Both the position numbers and the translations under genes were made by a program. From Gammaproteobacteria bacterium (GTDB lineage: Bacteria; Pseudomonadota; Gammaproteobacteria; Pseudomonadales; Pseudohongiellaceae), in contig JAQWOJ010000004.1 of NCBI GenBank assembly GCA_029245905.1, positions 1-35,229 on the forward strand: a stretch of DNA of 35,229 bases. Direction: 5' to 3'. Below, piece after piece: positions 26,033 through 32,877 of the stretch. How positions within the stretch are numbered: the stretch's first letter is position 1; each line of letters begins with the position of its first letter. The notes under the pieces were generated by a model. The model was not told the DNA's origin. It worked only from the letters and a program-made list of their open reading frames with translations, and did not search any database.

Positions 26033-26749
26033 CTATTGTTTAATGAAGCGGAGAATGAAGCGATCAGTATTCCGGTCTAGAGACGGGTCGAAAGGTCCTA
26101 AAGTGTGGTCATCTTCTGGATTATTCAATAAGTCACTCGCACCGGTGAGCACGAACCCCATTCCGGTAATCGATTTCACAGCGTTATCGAAAGCAATTCG
26201 ATGGAGAGCAGCATTATCTGCTCCGGGAGTGCCTTCGTGGTCTATTACGCCAAATACGCCGCCAGATTTTAGGGCATTGAACACTTCGGTGAAACGCTCA
26301 TGGGCCTCATCCGCGCTTCGATTATAGATGTCGTGAAAGTTGAGTGCGGTAAGGGCGAAATCCACTGAGTTATCTGGCAATTCAGAAACAGGACCAATGT
26401 GATGAGTTATATTCGAGCGTCTATCCAGACGCCCAGAGATTTCTTCAATATTGTTATCAACCAAGCGACCGGGATTGTTTTGCATAATCACTGCACCAGC
26501 ATCGCCAACCGCGTAAGAGAGTACTTCACTATACCAGCCGCCTATCGCCACCAAGTCAAGTGCTGTCATGCCTTCCTCTATACCGAGGAAAGTAAGTACC
26601 TCTGGTGCCTTCCGGTTGGAGTCCCTTTCCTGATCGGTACTAGGTCGAGAGGGGGTTTGTAGAGCCTCTTCTAAATAAGCGATATCCAATTGAGCATTAA
26701 CCTGACTAATGGCGAAGAGTAGGATAATGACCATTGAGGATTTTTTCAT
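26033..26749 (-). CDS. Exported class I methyltransferase-like protein (COG4798 type)
   Basis: A 238-residue protein with a Sec signal peptide (MKKSSMVIILLFAISQVNAQ). The Rossmann fold is recognisable: GMTALDLVAIGGWYSEVLSY (SAM-loop equivalent), FALTALNFHDIYN (motif 4 region) and ALKSGGVFGVIDHEG, a pattern typical of the exported COG4798 methyltransferases. The glycine loop is altered compared with classical SAM enzymes, and SAM is not known in the periplasm, so methyl transfer is uncertain. It lies upstream of the queuosine-type transporter gene, with a 19-base gap. Confidence 0.8.
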   Translation of the reverse strand: MKKSSMVIILLFAISQVNAQLDIAYLEEALQTPSRPSTDQERDSNRKAPEVLTFLGIEEGMTALDLVAIGGWYSEVLSYAVGDAGAVIMQNNPGRLVDNNIEEISGRLDRRSNITHHIGPVSELPDNSVDFALTALNFHDIYNRSADEAHERFTEVFNALKSGGVFGVIDHEGTPGADNAALHRIAFDNAVKSITGMGFVLTGASDLLNNPEDDHTLGPFDPSLDRNTDRFILRFIKQ

Positions 26750-26934
26750 AGCCCAGTTCCTTTATTTTGAATCAATAGTATTAAGTATAACCACTGCGGG
26801 TCGTTTTCGCGTGCGCTCTATAGGAGAGGTTTTTAAACTTGTATATTGTACCTAGATATATTGGTTTGCAGTAGATTTACTCAATAGTCTTGGTAGACTC
26901 CTGTTTGGTAAAGGACTCAAGGTGAAAAGTGTTT

Positions 26935-27471
26935 ATGAAATTTTTATATTTGCTGGCCCAGTCTGCTTATTTCTGGTTGGCAGGGATCATTTATCTGATC
27001 TCTATGGAGGGTATCGCTCTCTATTATCAATATGTTCTTCAATTTTATCCCTGCGCACTCTGTGTGCAAGTGCGAGCTTGGGTGGTAGGTGCGATTTTTT
27101 CTTCTGTTGCCGGTTTATACTTTCGTTCTAATTTCTGGATTAGATTTCTTTGCCTCACCTTAACATTGGCTTGCATTTCTGGTGGGCTTTATACAAGTAA
27201 CTACGCGTGGGGTGTTGAAAACGGCACTGTAATATCAACTTGCTCCATGGGCGCTGGTTTTCCTGGATTTATGCCATTGGATGAGTGGCTGCCCTTTTTC
27301 TTCGGTGCGAATGGGCCGTGTGGACAATCCCCAATAATGTGGTTTGGCTTTTCCATGGTAGAGTCACTACTAGTTACCCTGGGTTTGCCTTGCGTTGTAT
27401 TAGCTCTTCTATGGTTTTTACATTTTCCTCATGCGGTAGCGAGTTACGTTAAGTTGATGCGAGCTCAGTAG
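26935..27471 (+). CDS. DsbB-family disulfide bond formation protein
   Basis: A 178-residue inner-membrane protein with four helices. The ATG at 26935 is preferred over GTG 26929 because AAGG lies about nine bases before it. The active-site pair is YPCALC (Cys40, Cys43) with Arg47 near the quinone site; the second periplasmic pair is Cys103 (STCSMG) and Cys129 (GPCGQS). These match E. coli DsbB positions 41, 44, 104 and 130. DsbB reoxidises DsbA and passes electrons to quinones. No dsbA gene is in view. The DUF2272 gene starts 12 bases downstream and encodes an exported protein with six cysteines, a possible client. Confidence 0.9.
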   Translation: MKFLYLLAQSAYFWLAGIIYLISMEGIALYYQYVLQFYPCALCVQVRAWVVGAIFSSVAGLYFRSNFWIRFLCLTLTLACISGGLYTSNYAWGVENGTVISTCSMGAGFPGFMPLDEWLPFFFGANGPCGQSPIMWFGFSMVESLLVTLGLPCVVLALLWFLHFPHAVASYVKLMRAQ

Positions 27472-27483
27472 GATACGAATTTT

Positions 27484-28509
27484 TTGGTTGTGCTTAAATA
27501 TTTTTTTGTAATCCTAGTCAATTTTAGCTTTACCGCAAGCATTGGCCATGCCTATTTTCAAGCACGTTTGCCGAAAGAGGTTTTTGATGTCCAAGAACCG
27601 TCTGCAAGGGTAGAGGGCGACCCAGGAAGTATGAGTTACAGAATACGTGACTGCCGTAAAGTTTCAGTTGCGAATTTGAGGAGACGCATTGTAAATACCT
27701 CAATACAAGAATGGGCGTACTTTGGGTTCGAGATATATGACCTCACCGACACTCGAGACGATAACCCGAATTATAAACGAGAACCTTGGACGCGTCCCAT
27801 AGTCGATTCCGCTGAAGCTTTGCGCGTTGCTGATTCTATCGCTGGGTATTGGTCTTCGACGCCAGATAGCGCGTGGATATTAGAGCGACAAAATCAATCT
27901 TGGAATTTACGAGGTGGTGATAGTCGGTGGAGAAATCCATGGTCCGCAGCATTTGTTTCTTGGGTGATGTGTGAGAGTGGATTAGGCGATTTTAATCGTT
28001 TTCAGCGTTCGGTTGCTCATTATAGTTACATTGATCAAGCAATATTGTCACGAGCGAAAGCTAATTCAGTTTCGGCTTTTGTCGCTTTTGATGTTGGAGA
28101 AAAATTGATTGAGCCAGGAGATCTTTTGTGCCGCGGCAGCAGGCCAGAATATCAAACTCTGGCTGAACGGCGAAGTCAGATAGGAGTTGGAGCCCGAACG
28201 CATTGCGATATTGTTATAAAGTTAGACTCCGACAAAAAGCGAATTCTGTTGATAGGAGGAAACGTCCGTGCTTGGGTGCGTCTCAAAATCTTGCCAGCAG
28301 ATTTTAGCAACCAAGGGTTTTTAGTTCCTGCGCCTTATAACGGTCGACGTCTTTTTGCTCACCTAAAGTTGCAAGCTGATGAGGTTGAAAATGGTGTTTT
28401 TGAGAACAGTCCTTCCGTTCAAGATCTAGTATGTAGCGGATACGATTTTTATTTATCGGGCATTATAGATAAGAATTCTGCGAAGTGCGTTTTGCAAGTT
28501 AAGGAGTAG
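27484..28509 (+). CDS. Exported DUF2272 protein (NlpC/P60-CHAP-like)
   Basis: A 341-residue protein read from a TTG at 27484 (or GTG at 27490), with a signal peptide ending near ASIGHA. AGGA about nine bases before the TTG favours that start. The DUF2272 core is visible as WRNPWSAAFVSWVM (149-162), EPGDLLCRG (210-218) and ARTHCDIVI (238-245) followed by LIGGNV. In related NlpC/P60 and CHAP peptidases the position of Ser153 is the catalytic Cys (WCAAF), so this protein may not use the classical nucleophile. There are six cysteines in the mature part (57, 163, 216, 241 and two near the C-terminus). Located 12 bases after dsbB. A cell-wall role is a guess. Confidence 0.8.
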   Translation: MVVLKYFFVILVNFSFTASIGHAYFQARLPKEVFDVQEPSARVEGDPGSMSYRIRDCRKVSVANLRRRIVNTSIQEWAYFGFEIYDLTDTRDDNPNYKREPWTRPIVDSAEALRVADSIAGYWSSTPDSAWILERQNQSWNLRGGDSRWRNPWSAAFVSWVMCESGLGDFNRFQRSVAHYSYIDQAILSRAKANSVSAFVAFDVGEKLIEPGDLLCRGSRPEYQTLAERRSQIGVGARTHCDIVIKLDSDKKRILLIGGNVRAWVRLKILPADFSNQGFLVPAPYNGRRLFAHLKLQADEVENGVFENSPSVQDLVCSGYDFYLSGIIDKNSAKCVLQVKE

Positions 28510-28531
28510 GATTTAAGAGGTGGGGTCTTAT

Positions 28532-28858
28532 ATGAAAACATTATACATGGTCAAAACTAACCCTTTAGAGGGGCGCGAAGATGATTTTAATCGCTGGTAT
28601 GATCAGGTTCATCTTGATGAGGTTCTGAAGATTTCTGGGTTTAAGTCTGCGCAAAGGTTTAAATTGACGCCAGAGCAAATGCAAAAAGAACAAAATCACA
28701 GTTACGTCACTCTTTATGAAATAGACAGCGACGACATAAAAGGAACGCTAGAGAATCTTCGTAAGGCCAATTGGTTGCAAATGACTGATGCTCTGGATCT
28801 AGCGTCAATTGATGTGGCGGTGGTCAGCTCTTTGGGTAAGAAAATCACTGCTCTGTGA
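28532..28858 (+). CDS. EthD-like dimeric alpha/beta-barrel (ferredoxin-fold) protein
   Basis: A 108-residue protein. The ATG at 28532 follows a purine-rich AGAGG stretch. [31 protein letters not shown] opening (the [14 protein letters not shown] motif) is typical of small EthD/DUF4286-like proteins with the dimeric alpha/beta-barrel fold. Relatives act in breakdown pathways for ethers, aromatics or polyketides, or have no known function. The stop overlaps by 14 bases with the end of the convergent VOC gene. It is probably in the same transcript as the DUF2272 gene, 22 bases upstream. Confidence 0.75.
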   Translation: MKTLYMVKTNPLEGREDDFNRWYDQVHLDEVLKISGFKSAQRFKLTPEQMQKEQNHSYVTLYEIDSDDIKGTLENLRKANWLQMTDALDLASIDVAVVSSLGKKITAL

Positions 28859-29309
28859 CGAATACCTGAACAAGCTCAAGAAAGGTACCGTCTGGATCCT
28901 TAAAACAGAAAAATTGGGTATGAGAATTTTCGGACATCTTTACCGTTACAGGTTCACTTAAAAGTTCTACTCCTTGGTTTTTCAAGTATAAATAGTCAGC
29001 GCCGATGTCAGCGGTGGATAGGGCAATACGAGCGAGACCTGGTTGGTATAAAGTCGCGTATGGTGGTGATTCGTTTCGCGGTGATTTCCATTCGAGCAAG
29101 TCAATTATAGTGCGCTGGTTAGCTTTACTCAGTGACATCAGAGAGCCCCTTACTCGGTACTGCGACATGCCTACAGCGTTAGCTACTGCCTCTGTATTGG
29201 TCTCTGGTACCGACCAATACTCCTCAAATCCCAACATTTCGTAAAATGCTTTTGATTTTTCATAATTACTACAATTGATGTTTACGTGAACTAAGCCAGT
29301 TATGTTCAA
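28845..29309 (-). CDS. VOC-family (glyoxalase/dioxygenase-type) protein
   Basis: A 154-residue cytoplasmic protein with a single VOC module: [24 protein letters not shown] at the start and [16 protein letters not shown] at the end. Candidate metal ligands are His8 and the Glu of FLELVQ; the middle ligand is not a clear histidine (LARIALS). Such proteins act as glyoxalases, epimerases, dioxygenases or binders. It lies 49 bases downstream of the SDR gene on the same strand and is probably part of the same transcript; the stop overlaps that of the EthD-like gene. Confidence 0.83.
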   Translation of the reverse strand: MNITGLVHVNINCSNYEKSKAFYEMLGFEEYWSVPETNTEAVANAVGMSQYRVRGSLMSLSKANQRTIIDLLEWKSPRNESPPYATLYQPGLARIALSTADIGADYLYLKNQGVELLSEPVTVKMSENSHTQFFCFKDPDGTFLELVQVFVTEQ

Positions 29310-29358
29310 AACGCTCTCCTGTTTCCGTTAAGTGATAAGCAATGTTAGAAAGTTATCT

Positions 29359-30117
29359 TTAGATAACTGTATCGCCATTGTCGATGACCATCTCCGTCCC
29401 GGTGATGTGTTTGGACTCGTTAGACATCAGATAAACTATCATGTGCGCAACATCGCTTGGTTCACCTATTCCCATCTCCTTTCGAGTCTCCTCTGGATCT
29501 TCTTCGGCCAGCAAGTCTTTACCCACCAGTGTTTTCAGTGCATGGTGAACCATGGGAGTGCTAATTGATCCTGGGTGGACTGAATTACATCGGATGTTTA
29601 ATTTGTTTTGCCTGCAGTGAATAGCGATCGATTTTGACATAGACCGGATGCCACCTTTAGCTGCGGAATAAGCGACATATGAACCAAGGCCAATCAATGC
29701 GGCTGTAGATGACATGTTAACAATCGAGCCGCCGCCATTAATTTTCATTAACTTAATGGCCGATTGACAGCCCCAGAATGTTCCATCTAAATGGATATTT
29801 ATTACTTCTCTCCAAGACTGGGTTGTAACTTCCTCTATGTTGGCGATTGGAGCGATACCGGCGTTATTCACTAATCCGTCAAGTCGAGCGAACTTATTCT
29901 CAACAAATTTCATTAGTTCAGACCAGCTGGACTCATTGCTTACATCCTGAGCAAAAAATATTCCACCAATCTCACTCGCCAAAGAGTCACCTTTTTCCGC
30001 ATCAATGTCAGTCATAATGACCTTTGCGCCCTCGGCGATGAGTGCTTTCGCATCCGCCAGTCCTAGGCCTGATGCGGCTCCCGTAACGATAATTACTTTG
30101 TCTTCTACTCTTTTCAT
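29359..30117 (-). CDS. Short-chain dehydrogenase/reductase (SDR)
   Basis: A 252-residue classical SDR. Cofactor motif TGAASGLG (12-19) and Asp37 at the end of the second strand favour NAD over NADP. NNAG is at 84-87, and the catalytic triad is Ser136 or Ser137, Tyr150 and Lys154 (YSAAK). The segment HPGSISTPM and the C-terminal ITGTEMVIDNGDTV fit alcohol or hydroxysteroid dehydrogenases. The substrate is unknown. It precedes a VOC gene on the same strand and is divergent from the third split-barrel gene. Confidence 0.93.
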   Translation of the reverse strand: MKRVEDKVIIVTGAASGLGLADAKALIAEGAKVIMTDIDAEKGDSLASEIGGIFFAQDVSNESSWSELMKFVENKFARLDGLVNNAGIAPIANIEEVTTQSWREVINIHLDGTFWGCQSAIKLMKINGGGSIVNMSSTAALIGLGSYVAYSAAKGGIRSMSKSIAIHCRQNKLNIRCNSVHPGSISTPMVHHALKTLVGKDLLAEEDPEETRKEMGIGEPSDVAHMIVYLMSNESKHITGTEMVIDNGDTVI

Positions 30118-30283
30118 GTTGGGTTCGCTTTGTCTAAGTTAATGGAGAAGTACAGTTATGAAAAATACAATAGATGCTTGATAAATCACAAGTAAGGAGT
30201 TTAAAGTGCGATATTCATATAGTTATTGTCATTAATACCATGCTTTACCCTAATAAGGATTGATCTAGTATGAAAGATCTAGG

Positions 30284-30724
30284 ATGAACCTCGGTATGAG
30301 AAATCTTAAGTTAAAAAACATAATCTATATAGTCGCCGCTGGTTTAATTCTCGTGTACGTCGGCTGGGTTGTTAGTTTTGAAGTTAACCTTGGTAGAAAC
30401 CAACCGATGGGTGGAAATTCTATTGTAATTGCTACTTTTAATAGTGAGAATGATCGGCATGAGCGCGTATTAAGCGTGAGAGAGGTTGGTGGGAAATACT
30501 ACATCGCAGCTAACCATTGGCCTCGAGCTTGGTATCGGCAAGCTCTGGCGAATCCTAACGTTGAAGTAAAAATGGCCGGAAAAGAAATATTTGGGAATTA
30601 TAAAGCGGTACCACTCGAGGAAGAAGAAGACCAGCTGCTTCGGGAGAGATATGGTCTCAGCCTTCGTTCGCGAGCGCAAATGGGTTTTCCGCCCCGCTAT
30701 TTCTTGCGTCTTGATCCTCGTTGA
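30284..30724 (+). CDS. Membrane-anchored split-barrel (DUF385/deazaflavin-reductase-like) protein, copy C
   Basis: A 146-residue protein with one N-terminal transmembrane helix (about 12-30). The soluble part resembles the F420-dependent nitroreductase-like split-barrel family: GGKYYIAANHWPRAWYRQALANPNVEV parallels the family's pattern of a strand, a WYxN-like helix and an ANP-x-VEV strand (described by the motifs RAWYRQ and ANPNVEV), followed by an EEEEDQLLRERYG helix. It is the clearest of three anchored paralogues in the window. F420 use is not established and the cofactor could be flavin or none. The ATG at 30284 was kept; an ATG four codons later is also possible. The PDLQGxW gene begins 36 bases downstream. 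Confidence 0.68.
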   Translation: MNLGMRNLKLKNIIYIVAAGLILVYVGWVVSFEVNLGRNQPMGGNSIVIATFNSENDRHERVLSVREVGGKYYIAANHWPRAWYRQALANPNVEVKMAGKEIFGNYKAVPLEEEEDQLLRERYGLSLRSRAQMGFPPRYFLRLDPR

Positions 30725-30760
30725 GAGAGGTTAAGTTACTAAGATAATATTTGTTGTTAC

Positions 30761-31780
30761 ATGATGGGTCTTCATAACTTAAGATATTTTTTTTACTGGT
30801 TACCATTATGGTATTGCCAAGTGTCCTACTTGGCTGAATCATACGATGTGCCCAAGACGGAGTGGGGTCAACCAGACTTGCAAGGGGTCTGGAATTTTTC
30901 GTCAAATGTGCCTATGCAGAGGCCTAGTGAATTTGGTCAAAGACAATTTCTAACTCCAGAAGAAGCTAAGAATGTGCTCTTTCGTCCAGAGCTAGGTGCT
31001 GGAGCTGAAATTGTGCCGCCTAATCACTTCGGTATCGAATCCTATTATAGTGATATACGAGTAGATAATTCTGGGCTCGATGGTAGAGTACGAACGTCTC
31101 ATATTGTTTATCCTCAAGATGGCCGAATTCCTCTTCGAGTAGGGAATATAAGGAGGCGACCAGGGGGTGTTAATCCTCTAAGTAAAGATCGGCCGGTCCG
31201 ATTTGTTGTAGGAGGAGTTGGAAGAGATGGCCCGGAAGATAGAGGTCTCTCTGAGCGTTGTATAGTCGGATTCAACCAGGGTCCACCATTTACCCCGAGT
31301 CTTTACAATAATCATGTGCAAATTATACAAAACAAAGACCATGTCGTGATTATGACAGAGATGATTCACGACGCGCGCATAGTGAAGTTTGGAGAAAGGC
31401 CTTCTCTCCATGGCTCAGTGAGATTTTGGTCAGGAGATTCCCGTGGCCATTGGGAAGAGGGCACGCTCGTGGTTACAACAGGAAATTTTAATGGTTTAAC
31501 CCAGAGTTTCGATGGATTCGGCTCCTCAGAAAATAGATTACTTATCGAACGGTTTACTAGAATTGGACCCCGAACAATTAACTATGAATTTACCATTGAT
31601 GACCCGATGACATTCCGGGACCATATAACTGCTATTGTTCCAATGTCGAAAGTCGACGCACAACTTTATGAATATGCATGCCATGAAGGCAACTACGGAA
31701 TGGGAAATATGTTGCGCGCAGCTCGACGTAGAGATCTTGGTAATGCTTCAGATACGGTAGCTGAAATTAATCGCAGGTAG
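30761..31780 (+). CDS. PDLQGxW-family protein of unknown function, copy 2
   Basis: A 339-residue protein with a hydrophobic N-terminus that could be a signal peptide (a second ATG follows directly). It shares with the protein at 22209-23234 the motifs GQPDLQGVW (36-44), GRDGPEDRGLSERC, MIHDARIV, RGHWEEGTLVV and YEYACHEGNYG (Cys307, His308). The two differ mostly in the N-terminal third. No catalytic domain was recognised. It lies 36 bases after an anchored split-barrel gene and is followed by a bidirectional terminator. Confidence 0.75.
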   Translation: MMGLHNLRYFFYWLPLWYCQVSYLAESYDVPKTEWGQPDLQGVWNFSSNVPMQRPSEFGQRQFLTPEEAKNVLFRPELGAGAEIVPPNHFGIESYYSDIRVDNSGLDGRVRTSHIVYPQDGRIPLRVGNIRRRPGGVNPLSKDRPVRFVVGGVGRDGPEDRGLSERCIVGFNQGPPFTPSLYNNHVQIIQNKDHVVIMTEMIHDARIVKFGERPSLHGSVRFWSGDSRGHWEEGTLVVTTGNFNGLTQSFDGFGSSENRLLIERFTRIGPRTINYEFTIDDPMTFRDHITAIVPMSKVDAQLYEYACHEGNYGMGNMLRAARRRDLGNASDTVAEINRR

Positions 31781-31808
31781 TTTGACGGGTTCTTCTGTAA
31801 TCAGATTT

Positions 31809-31841
31809 AAAAAGGACCATCCATGAGTAATGGTCCTTTTT
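31809..31841. terminator. Bidirectional intrinsic terminator
   Basis: A perfect 12-bp inverted repeat: five A then GGACCAT, nine-base loop, ATGGTCC then five T. It sits between the convergent PDLQGxW gene and the FAD-subunit gene and should stop transcripts from both sides. Confidence 0.88.
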
Positions 31842-31879
31842 ATGTGGGATAACAAAGATTCTAAGGAAGGCATATGGTT

Positions 31880-32869
31880 TTACGCGCTTATGGCGCGCTT
31901 AACCAAATTTTGCATTAATGGGACTTTAAACCCGTTATGGGCAAGAGGTCTTGCTCCTTCCGTCGCTAGCTGCATTACTGACTGAGCCGTTTGTTCGTTC
32001 TTAGGCTGTCCCCGCACGACATTTTCGACGTTGATTAGGCGTCGCGGTGTAGTTTGGACTGCTCCCGCTACGATCCTAGAATCAGTAATATTGCCCCCAC
32101 TGACTTTAAAAGCCGCAGCAATATTTACCAACGAGAAATCCCAAACATTACGATCAGCGACTTTTTCCCAATAAAAGCTTGCGTCCGCCCAAGTATTCGG
32201 AATCCTAACCAAAGCGAGTATATCGCCGGGGCGCAAGATTGTGGTGTTCTCTATATCGTTAACAGGCCCAACAAAAAATTCCTCTGCAGAAACAACCCGC
32301 TCTCCAGAAGAGTTGCGAATGACCATGGAGGCATCTAGGGCAACTAAAGCAGATGAAGTATCGGATGCTCCTGCTGCTACACAACGACTAGTATCGAATA
32401 ATGCATGCTCCCTATTCATTCCCTCTGGGGTGTCTGCGTAGCAAAGGTTGCCGCCTGCACGGTAGCAGGAAAGACCTCGTCGGTAATACCAGCAACGAAC
32501 ATCCTGCGATACATTTCCGCCAATTGTTCCTATGTTTCGGATTTGAGGGCTTGCCACCATCGAGGCCGATTTGGTGAGCAATGAATAGCTGCTTTTGAGT
32601 AATTCGCTATTTGTTATCTCGGTGAGTGTAGTTAGCGCCCCAATTTCGACTCCGTCAGCCGTTTTTCTAATTCCTCTTAGTTGCTCGATGGCGCTCAGGT
32701 CAATAAGAGCGTCAACAGATTTAGCTCGGTCTTTTAACCAGCCATAAGTATCTTGACCCCCTCCTACTAACCAACCTCTGTCGGCGAAGCGGTTTGCAAT
32801 CTCGAGCGCATCCTCTATCTCTACCGGCTGGTAGAGCTCCATGTTGGGCATAACGTCATGTGATGGCAT
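31880..32869 (-). CDS. Xanthine dehydrogenase-family FAD-binding subunit with a probable [4Fe-4S] insert
   Basis: A 329-residue protein of the CO dehydrogenase/xanthine dehydrogenase medium-subunit family. LVGGGQDTYGWLKD (34-47) and IRNIGTIGGNVSQDVR (110-125) are the FAD-binding loops. Four cysteines follow, at 126, 135, 143 and 163 (RCWYYR, LSCYR, LCYA, SRC), the arrangement seen in PaoB and in the 4-hydroxybenzoyl-CoA reductase beta subunit, which hold an extra [4Fe-4S] cluster. The gene starts eight bases after the Mo-subunit gene. The third, [2Fe-2S] subunit is not within the window and may lie beyond the right edge. Confidence 0.9.
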   Translation of the reverse strand: MPSHDVMPNMELYQPVEIEDALEIANRFADRGWLVGGGQDTYGWLKDRAKSVDALIDLSAIEQLRGIRKTADGVEIGALTTLTEITNSELLKSSYSLLTKSASMVASPQIRNIGTIGGNVSQDVRCWYYRRGLSCYRAGGNLCYADTPEGMNREHALFDTSRCVAAGASDTSSALVALDASMVIRNSSGERVVSAEEFFVGPVNDIENTTILRPGDILALVRIPNTWADASFYWEKVADRNVWDFSLVNIAAAFKVSGGNITDSRIVAGAVQTTPRRLINVENVVRGQPKNEQTAQSVMQLATEGARPLAHNGFKVPLMQNLVKRAISA

Positions 32870-32877
32870 AGTGAACC

